DNA from: an uncultured Collinsella sp.
GTDB taxonomy: Bacteria; Actinomycetota; Coriobacteriia; Coriobacteriales; Coriobacteriaceae
DNA: 11,361 nt
Reading direction: 5' to 3'
Assembly: GCA_958415665.1 (NCBI GenBank)
Contig: CATYZK010000046.1
Location: 1 to 11,361 of the forward strand
Within the stretch, counting starts at the first letter, position 1. Each line of letters opens with the position of its first letter. The position numbers were made by a program, and so were the translations under genes. Of the stretch, positions 1 to 11,361 are shown in pieces. The notes under the pieces were generated by a model that searched no databases, was not told where the DNA came from, and was given only the letters and a program-made list of their open reading frames with translations.

Positions 1-66
1 GTTCTCGATGAGGCCCTCACCATAGATACGCTCTTGTCGGGCGAAATGTTTCAAATTCAAGCATGA
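1..66 (+). CDS. Possible 3' end of a convergent plus-strand gene (partial)
   Basis: Reading from base 1, a 21-codon open stretch ends in TGA at 64-66 and gives a protein-like tail (VLDEALTIDTLLSGEMFQIQ then A). I do not recognise the family. A convergent gene would fit the two structured terminator-like regions that lie between it and the rpoC stop. Against it: the stretch is short, it uses the rare Ile codon ATA, and the codon-aligned opposite strand is also open (from an ATG at 130-132 out of the window, without a convincing ribosome binding site). Sequence left of base 1 would decide which strand codes. Confidence 0.35.
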   Translation, partial: VLDEALTIDTLLSGEMFQIQA

Positions 67-73
67 AAAACCG

Positions 74-126
74 ACCAAAATAAACCTGTCCCTTATTGGC
101 AAGGGATCAACGGAACGCAACAGGTT
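74..126 (-). terminator. Candidate rpoC-distal intrinsic terminator
   Basis: Two nested arms are present: AACCTGT (83-89) with ACAGGTT (120-126), and CCCTT (90-94) with AAGGG (101-105). The loop is ATTGGC, with an asymmetric bulge of about 14 nt on one side. Read on the minus strand, the hairpin is followed by TATTTTGG, a moderately U-rich tail. It would be a back-up stop for rpoBC transcription behind the larger structured element at 143-280. The bulge makes it weaker than the other terminators in the window. Confidence 0.45.
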
Positions 127-142
127 GAGCATACGCAAGCGA

Positions 143-280
143 GCGGCCCCCAGAGCGTACAAGGTGGCATGAAAAAGGCAGGGCATTGACCTTTTGGTCA
201 TGCCCTGCCTTTTGAATGACAGATTGTAGCTCTGGGGGCCGCGCAGCGACGGAGGTTGCCGCCGTTCGTTAGAACGGCGG
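143..280 (-). repeat. 138-nt composite structured element, copy 1 (after rpoC)
   Basis: This element lies six bases after the rpoC stop codon. Reading left to right: an outer arm GCGGCCCCCAGAGC (143-156) pairs with 229-242, extended by TACAA/TTGTA (158-162 with 224-228). Inside it an 18-bp hairpin with one bulged T (173-191 with 196-213) has a TTTT loop. A 16-nt linker beginning GCAGCGACG follows (243-258), then a perfect 9-bp hairpin (259-267 with 272-280) with loop GTTA. The element aligns without gaps to 8601-8738. The helices are conserved by compensatory change, while the core GCATTGACC, the GGTCATGC arm, AGAGCG, ACAA and GCAGCG are conserved in sequence. The strand given is that of the host transcript; the acting strand is unknown. 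Confidence 0.85.
172..213 (-). terminator. Bidirectional terminator-like hairpin inside copy 1
   Basis: The inner 18-bp hairpin of the composite element is flanked by an A run on its left (172-176) and a T run on its right (210-213). On the minus strand it reads as a GC-rich stem followed by TTTTT, and on the plus strand as a stem followed by TTTT. It could therefore stop rpoC transcription and also transcription of a convergent gene. Termination may be only one role of the larger structure that contains it. Confidence 0.6.
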
Positions 281-286
281 AACTAG

Positions 287-4765
<4,479 letters not shown>

Positions 4766-4771
4766 AGTCAA

Positions 4772-8263
<3,492 letters not shown>

Positions 8264-8299
8264 CAGGTTTTTCCTCCTTCACGGAAATGCTCGGTGGGT

Positions 8300-8320
8300 T
8301 GGCGAGGCATAGCTTCGCCA
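8300..8320 (-). promoter_or_regulatory. Small hairpin in the rpoB 5' leader
   Basis: TGGCGA (8300-8305) and TCGCCA (8315-8320) form a 6-bp stem with a 9-nt loop. It lies inside the predicted leader of about 66 nt between the candidate rpoB promoter and the ribosome binding site. I cannot tell whether it regulates anything; its 3' arm on the transcript ends about 20 nt before the Shine-Dalgarno sequence, so it does not cover it. Confidence 0.3.
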
Positions 8321-8336
8321 GTTATCGCAACCTAAT

Positions 8337-8364
8337 AGTTTATCAGGTACCGACCGTTGAGCAA
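8337..8364 (-). promoter_or_regulatory. Candidate rpoBC promoter
   Basis: On the minus strand there is TTGCTC, a 16-nt spacer, and TAAACT preceded by TG plus one base (extended -10). The -35 matches the consensus at only three of six positions, so the extended -10 would carry most of the recognition. The predicted start is near 8330, about 66 nt before the GTG of rpoB. Support comes from the strong terminator upstream at 8528-8562, which should isolate rpoBC from galU transcription and so requires a promoter in this gap. Confidence 0.5.
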
Positions 8365-8410
8365 GAAAAGCCTTGACGCGATTGAGTTTTTGGAGTAGCA
8401 AAGTTTTTCG

Positions 8411-8467
8411 ACAGAAAATGAGCAGGTAGATAGCTATGCATCGAACATCTGTTCATATATTTTCTGT
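8411..8467. promoter_or_regulatory. AT-rich island with nested palindromes, SOS-box-like
   Basis: A 9-bp perfect inverted repeat, ACAGAAAAT (8411-8419) and ATTTTCTGT (8459-8467), encloses ATAGCTAT (8430-8437), ATGCAT (8436-8441) and GAACATCTGTTC (8443-8454). The last matches the GAACNNNNGTTC core of Gram-positive LexA (DinR) boxes and has 5-bp arms. The island lies between the galU terminator and the candidate rpoB promoter in an otherwise GC-rich region. It is probably a protein-binding site, but the regulator is not identified. No recognisable SOS gene is adjacent. Confidence 0.35.
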
Positions 8468-8527
8468 GAACGAAGCTGAGGATGCACGCAGTTGACGGCG
8501 AAACGGAAGAGAGACAACAGCACGCAT

Positions 8528-8562
8528 AAAAAACGGGCGCAGACCGAAGTCCGCACCCGTTT
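8528..8562 (-). terminator. Intrinsic terminator after galU
   Basis: On the minus-strand transcript, ACGGGUGCGGAC and GUCUGCGCCCGU form a 12-bp stem (8549-8560 with 8533-8544) closed by a C(UUCG)G tetraloop and followed by six Us (8533-8528). Two positions pair only as G-U wobbles on this strand and would be A-C mismatches on the plus strand, which fixes the orientation as minus. It ends galU transcription and insulates rpoB. Confidence 0.88.
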
Positions 8563-8600
8563 CGGCCATGACGGCCTCGCAGGTAGAGGACGAACAGCGA

Positions 8601-8738
8601 ACGGGCATCAGAGCGAACAAGTTGACATGAAAAGAGGACGGCATTGACCTTCTGGTCATGCCGTCCTCTTTGAATGGCAAATTGTCGCTCTGATGCCCGT
8701 GCAGCGTCGAGCAGTTACGCGGTTTGGTAAAACCGCGT
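8601..8738 (-). repeat. 138-nt composite structured element, copy 2 (after galU)
   Basis: This has the same layout and length as 143-280. The outer arm is 8601-8615 with 8686-8700, plus ACAA (8617-8620) with TTGT (8682-8685). The inner 18-bp hairpin has one bulged T (8631-8649 with 8654-8671) and loop TTCT. The 16-nt linker begins GCAGCGTCG (8701-8716). The 9-bp hairpin (8717-8725 with 8730-8738) has loop GGTA, and its last base pair uses the final base of the galU stop codon. Between the outer and inner stems, ACATGA faces TGAATG with tandem G/A mismatches retained in both copies. The two copies share about 101 of 138 bases by hand alignment. On the minus strand the inner stem ends in TCTTTTC, a weaker terminator than copy 1. 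Confidence 0.85.
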
Positions 8739-9643
8739 TAACGCTTTAAGCCGCCGCGCTCGTCGATGGCGTCCCAGAAGGCGTCGGCGAAGCGAGAGTC
8801 GCTTGCAGCCATGAGGGCGTTGGTGGCCATCCAGCCAGAGGGCGTACCGGTGTCGTAGCCCGAAAGCGGGTCGATGACGACGGCGTACATGGCCTCGCGG
8901 TCGAGCGAGCGGGCCATGGCGTCGGTGAGCTGGATCTCGCCGCCCTTGCCGGCCTGCTGATCGGCCAGCAGGTCCATGACCAGCGGGCTCAGCAGATAAC
9001 GGCCGACGATGTACAGGTTGGAGGGAGCTGCCTCGGGGGCAGGCTTCTCAACCAGACCGCCGATACGCCAGACAGCGCCCGGCTCGGCATCGGCAACATT
9101 CTCGAAGCCCTCGAGCGAGCCCACGCGGTCGCCGGCGATAACGCCGTAACGGCTGACTTCCTCGGGAGCGCACGCGGCGACAGCGATAACCGAAGCGCCA
9201 CCGTGCTCCTTGGAGACGGCGAGCATCTTGTCGCAGATGTCACGGTTGGGCACAACGTAGTCGCCCAGAAGAACCAGGAAGTTCTCCCCTGCCACGGCGT
9301 CGGCGGCAGAGCGGATAGCATGGCCGAGGCCCTTGGGCTCGTACTGATAACGGAAGTCGACCGGCATACCGCCAGCGTGGGCGACGGCATCGGCATAGGC
9401 GTTCTTGCCGCGCTCGCGCAGCAGGTTCTCGAGCGAGCGATCGGGCTGGAAGTAGCTCAGCAGCTCGGGCTTACCAGGAGAGGTAACGATGATGGCGTCG
9501 TCAACCTCCTCGGGGTCGAGTGCCTCCTCGACGACGTACTGGATGACCGGCTTGTCGAGCACCGGCAGCATCTCTTTAGGCGTGCACTTGGTGCCAGGCA
9601 GAAAACGCGTGCCAAGACCGGCGGCGGGGATGATTGCCTTCAT
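8738..9643 (-). CDS. galU: UTP-glucose-1-phosphate uridylyltransferase
   Basis: The enzyme makes UDP-glucose from UTP and glucose-1-phosphate, the activated sugar for cell-wall and capsule glycans, glycolipids and galactose metabolism; it is cytosolic. The start at 9643 gives MKAIIPAAGLGTRFLPGTK and 301 aa. An in-frame ATG 84 nt further upstream (9727) would add 28 residues that do not look like the family. AAAGGA lies 12 nt before the chosen ATG, rather far. Motifs are the nucleotide-binding GLGTRFLPGTK (9-19), KEMLP (23-27), EPKGLGHA (102-109), LLGDY (125-129, usually LLGDD), VEKP (198-201), GGEIQLTDAM (234-243) and YDTGTPSGW (263-271). The last differs from the usual YDxGxKxGY form and lacks its lysine. 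The gene stands alone between two terminators, inside what is normally the rplJL-rpoBC unit. Confidence 0.95.
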   Translation of the reverse strand: MKAIIPAAGLGTRFLPGTKCTPKEMLPVLDKPVIQYVVEEALDPEEVDDAIIVTSPGKPELLSYFQPDRSLENLLRERGKNAYADAVAHAGGMPVDFRYQYEPKGLGHAIRSAADAVAGENFLVLLGDYVVPNRDICDKMLAVSKEHGGASVIAVAACAPEEVSRYGVIAGDRVGSLEGFENVADAEPGAVWRIGGLVEKPAPEAAPSNLYIVGRYLLSPLVMDLLADQQAGKGGEIQLTDAMARSLDREAMYAVVIDPLSGYDTGTPSGWMATNALMAASDSRFADAFWDAIDERGGLKR

Positions 9644-9665
9644 GTTATTCAAAGATCCTTTCGCA

Positions 9666-9679
9666 GGCGCACATGCGCC
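9666..9679 (-). promoter_or_regulatory. Hairpin just ahead of the galU ribosome binding site
   Basis: GGCGCA (9666-9671) and TGCGCC (9674-9679) form a GC-rich inverted repeat with only 2 nt between the arms. On the transcript it ends a few bases before the AAAGGA that precedes galU. It could affect access of the ribosome, or be incidental in GC-rich DNA. Confidence 0.3.
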
Positions 9680-9739
9680 CCATGCGTGCGGCACACAGCC
9701 GCAGACCAAATTGCGATACTCAAGCATCTTACCGCTGGA

Positions 9740-9767
9740 ACTATATCTCGCTACAAGGCAGAGACAA
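9740..9767 (-). promoter_or_regulatory. Candidate galU promoter
   Basis: On the minus strand, TTGTCT is followed by a 16-nt spacer and TATAGT (5/6 match to the -10 consensus, 4/6 to the -35). A start near 9733 would give a leader of about 90 nt. The complete terminator upstream at 9891-9930 makes an internal promoter necessary if galU is expressed independently of rplL. Confidence 0.5.
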
Positions 9768-9784
9768 TTCTTCAGCAGGTCAAC

Positions 9785-9818
9785 GCAAATTATTGCTCGA
9801 ATGGTGCAATTTTATTGC
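9785..9818. promoter_or_regulatory. Paired palindromes upstream of the galU promoter
   Basis: GCAAATTATTGC (9785-9796) and GCAATTTTATTGC (9806-9818) are two closely similar AT-centred palindromes. Their centres are about 21-22 bp apart, two turns of the helix, so bound dimers would face the same side. They lie 18 to 51 bp upstream of the -35 hexamer, a position suited to an activator or an A/T-rich upstream contact. The binding protein is unknown. Confidence 0.35.
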
Positions 9819-9890
9819 CCAACGGCAGGGCACCCGATGCGACGCAAATCACAGAACATGGCAGTTTGAGCAACCGATGTCGAGGAACCG

Positions 9891-9930
9891 AAAAACAAAA
9901 AAGACGGGGCTCGCAATGCGAACCCCGTCT
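9891..9930 (-). terminator. Intrinsic terminator after rplL
   Basis: On the minus-strand transcript AGACGGGG (9930-9923) pairs with CCCCGUCU (9909-9902). Five more pairs, including one G-U, extend the stem to a 3-nt loop. The tail is TTTTTTGTTTTT (9902-9891). This strong terminator is 27 nt after the rplL stop and separates the ribosomal stalk genes from galU. Confidence 0.9.
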
Positions 9931-9957
9931 GCAAAGAAATCTGGCGAGAAAGCCTGA

Positions 9958-10335
9958 TTACTTGAGGGTGACAGCAGCGCCAGCAGCCTCGAGCTTCTCC
10001 TTGGCAGCCTCGGCGTCCTCCTTCTTGGCACCCTCGAGAACAGCCTTGGGAGCGCCCTCGACGACCTCCTTGGCCTCCTTCAGGCCAAGGTTAGTGAGCT
10101 CACGGACGGCCTTGATGACCTGGATCTTGTTGTCGCCGAAGCCCTCGAGCACGACGTCAAACTCGGTCTTCTCCTCGGCCTCAGCAGCGCCAGCAGCGGG
10201 AGCGGCGACAACAGCGGCAGGAGCAGCGGCGGAAACGCCGAAGGTGTCCTCGATAGCCTTGACGAGCTCGGAAGCCTCGAGAAGGGTCATTTCCTTAAGA
10301 GCATCGATGATCTCATCGGTGGTAAGCTTAGCCAT
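9958..10335 (-). CDS. rplL: 50S ribosomal protein L7/L12
   Basis: This is the multicopy stalk protein of the large subunit; dimers bind the C-terminal helix of L10 and recruit translation GTPases. It is 125 aa, the family's normal length. The start is MAKLTTDEII at 10335 with AAAGGA 7 nt upstream; an upstream in-frame ATG at 10368 would add 11 unlike residues. The N-terminal dimerisation helices are at about 1-32, the flexible Ala/Pro-rich hinge at about 33-52, and the C-terminal factor-binding domain at about 56-125 with GFGDNKIQVIKAVRELTNLGLKEAK-type sequence (starting G65), all intact. It lies 102 nt after rplJ, in a spacer that contains three hairpins, and is co-transcribed with rplJ from the L10-leader promoter. 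Confidence 0.98.
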   Translation of the reverse strand: MAKLTTDEIIDALKEMTLLEASELVKAIEDTFGVSAAAPAAVVAAPAAGAAEAEEKTEFDVVLEGFGDNKIQVIKAVRELTNLGLKEAKEVVEGAPKAVLEGAKKEDAEAAKEKLEAAGAAVTLK

Positions 10336-10354
10336 TTCTAAGTCCTTTCGGTTT

Positions 10355-10422
10355 CCGTGCGAATGCACGGAGATCAGTTAAAACACGGCGCGAATGCGCC
10401 AGGGGTGCGGCGTTGCCGCCGC
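10355..10422 (-). promoter_or_regulatory. Three hairpins in the rplJ-rplL spacer
   Basis: In transcript order these are GCGGCG-GCAA-CGCCGC (10422-10407, a GNRA loop), GGCGC-AUUC-GCGCC (10400-10387) and CCGUGC-AUUC-GCACGG (10370-10355). The last two share the same AUUC loop closed by a G-C stack on different stems, so they look like variants of one motif. The third hairpin ends just before the rplL Shine-Dalgarno sequence. L12 is needed at about four copies per L10, so these may act in mRNA processing or translation balance; that is inference. Confidence 0.5.
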
Positions 10423-10437
10423 GGGTGAAAACAGCGA

Positions 10438-10959
10438 CTAGGCTGCCTTCTGCTCGGAGACCTGCTGGATCGAACGAGCGAGACCAGAGGAGACGCCGTT
10501 GACGCAGACAGCGATGTCGCGAGCGAAACCGGAGATGAGACCGGCGATCTGACCGAGAAGCTGATCCTTGGTGGGCAGCTCGGCGATAGCCTTAACGTCA
10601 TCAGCGGAAACGGCCTTGCCGTCGGAGATACCGCCCTTGATCTCAAGGACGCCCTTGGACTTAGCGGAGAAGTCCTTAAGGGCCTTAGCGGCCTCGACCG
10701 GCTCGGTCTCGTAGAACACATAAGCGACGGGGCCGGCGAGGATCTCGTCGATCTCGGGCTGCTCCTGGTTCTTGAGAGCGATCTTGACCAGGTTGTTCTT
10801 GTAGACCTTCATCTCGGCGCCGCACTCGCGAAGCTGATGACGCAGCTCCTGAGCCTGCTTAACCGTCAAACCGTTGTAGTTGACGACGAACAGACCGGCG
10901 TTCTCGGCGATACGGGACTCGATCTCTGCAACCTTGTCGATTTTGTACTGCTGGGGCAT
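10438..10959 (-). CDS. rplJ: 50S ribosomal protein L10
   Basis: This is the base of the ribosomal stalk: the N-terminal domain (about 1-130) binds 23S rRNA at the GTPase-associated centre, and the C-terminal helix carries L7/L12 dimers. The product is 173 aa, typical for the family. Its characteristic N-terminus includes KIDKVAEIESRIAENAGLFV, then NYNGLTVKQAQELRHQLRE and YKNNLVKIAL. The start at 10959 has a strong GGAGGTG about 8 nt upstream. The gene follows a leader of about 210 nt with an L10 binding domain and an attenuator, so its product probably represses its own operon. Stop is TAG. Confidence 0.98.
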   Translation of the reverse strand: MPQQYKIDKVAEIESRIAENAGLFVVNYNGLTVKQAQELRHQLRECGAEMKVYKNNLVKIALKNQEQPEIDEILAGPVAYVFYETEPVEAAKALKDFSAKSKGVLEIKGGISDGKAVSADDVKAIAELPTKDQLLGQIAGLISGFARDIAVCVNGVSSGLARSIQQVSEQKAA

Positions 10960-11024
10960 GAATTACACCTCCTCGAATTCTTTCCGGGCACGGTCCGCCA
11001 CAAGGACGTGACGGGGGCATGTCC

Positions 11025-11061
11025 AAAAAGAAAGCCCCCGCGCTGCATGAGCGACGGGGGC
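11025..11061 (-). terminator. Attenuator terminator in the rplJ leader
   Basis: On the minus strand GCCCCCG (11061-11055) pairs with CGGGGGC (11040-11034). An inner 4-bp extension (CGCT/AGCG) has one bulged base, and the tail is TTTCTTTTT (11033-11025). It lies between the L10-binding fold and the start of rplJ, so it is a premature stop within the leader rather than the end of a gene. Read-through would be set by L10/L12 availability, as in other Gram-positive L10 leaders. Confidence 0.85.
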
Positions 11062-11081
11062 GAGAAGACATATCTACTCGA

Positions 11082-11152
11082 CCACCTCGGCTGGCGGGAT
11101 ATCCCATTAAGCTCGCGGGCGATGCCCGTTTGCACCGGCTGTCTCTGGCAGC
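11082..11152 (-). promoter_or_regulatory. Ribosomal protein L10 leader, binding domain
   Basis: The transcript carries the conserved blocks of the L10 leader family in order: CCAGAGACAGCCGGUGCA, a CGGGC/GCCCG hairpin, CUUAAU, GGGAUAUCCC, and CCGCCAGCCGAGGU. In known members this fold, with a kink-turn, is bound by the L10-L12 complex to repress rplJL. It lies about 17 nt downstream of the predicted transcription start and about 20 nt before the attenuator hairpin. I recognised it by motif order only; a covariance search with the L10 leader model would confirm it. Confidence 0.8.
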
Positions 11153-11175
11153 GGATTCGTGCGTGAACCGAAAGT

Positions 11176-11204
11176 ATTATGGCGGGGACCCCGGCGTCGG
11201 TCAA
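11176..11204 (-). promoter_or_regulatory. rplJL promoter
   Basis: TTGACC (11204-11199), a 17-nt spacer, and CATAAT (11181-11176) on the minus strand give 5/6 matches in both hexamers with ideal spacing: the best promoter in the window. The start should be near 11169, giving a leader of about 210 nt. The spacer contains an 11-bp palindrome, CGGGGACCCCG (11183-11193). Confidence 0.8.
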
Positions 11205-11246
11205 CGGAAAACCGGGCTGCACACAATTCCACCATCCAGCCGTGCC

Positions 11247-11361
11247 GCCAAAGGCCAGGCGCAAGGTTTTCGCTCGGTCAAGTCCTGGCTCGCACGAAGA
11301 GCACATTTAGTGCTCTTCGGCTCGTGCGGAATCTACGAAAACCTTGCGCCTGGCCTTTGGC
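11247..11361. repeat. Nested inverted repeat with 26-bp perfect arms at window edge
   Basis: The arm at 11247-11272 is exactly complementary to 11336-11361, where the window ends, so the repeat may be longer. The 63-nt interior holds a second hairpin: CGCACGA and AGAGCAC (11291-11304) pair with GTGCTCT and TCGTGCG (11310-11316, 11322-11328) around an ATTTA loop with a 5-nt bulge. No gene and no U-rich tail is present, so it is not a simple terminator. It lies about 40 bp upstream of the rplJ -35 box. It resembles the 138-nt elements in nested design but not in sequence. Confidence 0.8.

Noticed and set aside
1..132. Minus-strand open frame from an ATG at 130-132 leaving the window
   Set aside because: No ribosome binding site precedes the ATG and the start overlaps terminator-like structure. 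The opposite strand offers an equally good or better gene end. Not excluded.
8453..8680. 75-aa minus-strand open frame after galU
   Set aside because: It runs through the structured element, the intrinsic terminator and the AT island; its reading is just the translation of palindromes.
9641..9727. Upstream ATG (9727) as the galU start
   Set aside because: It would add 28 residues not seen in the family, overlapping the hairpin region; MKAIIPAAGLGTR is the standard N-terminus.
9203..10381. Plus-strand open frame opposite galU, the galU-rplL gap and rplL
   Set aside because: It runs antisense through galU and rplL and through a strong terminator, with no family resemblance.
10866..11306. 146-aa minus-strand open frame upstream of and into rplJ
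   Set aside because: It covers the promoter, the L10 leader and the attenuator in a frame different from rplJ, with no protein-like features.
11247..11361. Third copy of the 138-nt element at the window edge
   Set aside because: The design is similar but arm length, linker and conserved core (GCATTGACC, AGAGCG, GCAGCG) are absent; treated as a different element.

Overview
The window reads almost entirely on the minus strand and holds the ribosomal stalk and RNA polymerase gene cluster of a GC-rich bacterium. In transcription order (high to low coordinates) the genes are rplJ (L10), rplL (L7/L12), galU (UTP-glucose-1-phosphate uridylyltransferase), rpoB (beta) and rpoC (beta'). The polymerase proteins have the actinobacterial form, for example the acidic coiled insertion near the RpoC N-terminus and the [20 protein letters not shown] block. 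The GC-rich coding sequence, the long RpoC C-terminal extension and the altered RpoB fork loop make me favour a member of Coriobacteriia, perhaps Collinsella-like. That placement is inference from general resemblance, not from a search.

Layout from right to left. A 26-bp perfect inverted repeat enclosing a second hairpin lies at the window edge (11247-11361). Next come a sigma70-type promoter (TTGACC-17-CATAAT), an L10-type autoregulatory leader with an intrinsic attenuator, rplJ, a spacer with three small hairpins, rplL, and a strong terminator. galU follows with its own candidate promoter and a pair of upstream palindromes. After galU come a 138-nt composite structured element and a UUCG-loop terminator. 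An AT-rich island with an SOS-box-like palindrome and a candidate promoter lead into rpoB, which is followed 6 nt later by rpoC. After rpoC there is a second copy of the 138-nt element, another terminator, and what may be the 3' end of a convergent plus-strand gene.

The usual rplJL-rpoBC unit is therefore split here by galU into three apparently separable units: rplJL under L10 feedback, galU alone, and rpoBC. Each has a candidate promoter and a terminator.

The most unusual content is (1) the 138-nt element present twice, after galU and after rpoC. The copies align without gaps at about 73% identity by my hand count, and every substitution inside the main helices is matched by its partner (11 compensatory exchanges). 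(2) RpoC has an extension carrying a domain that looks like the DNA-binding C-terminal domain of the RNA polymerase alpha subunit. (3) RpoB has an 8-residue insertion in fork loop 2, paired with unusual residues in the RpoC bridge helix. (4) galU is intercalated in the cluster. No mobile-element gene, tRNA, rRNA or CRISPR array was seen.
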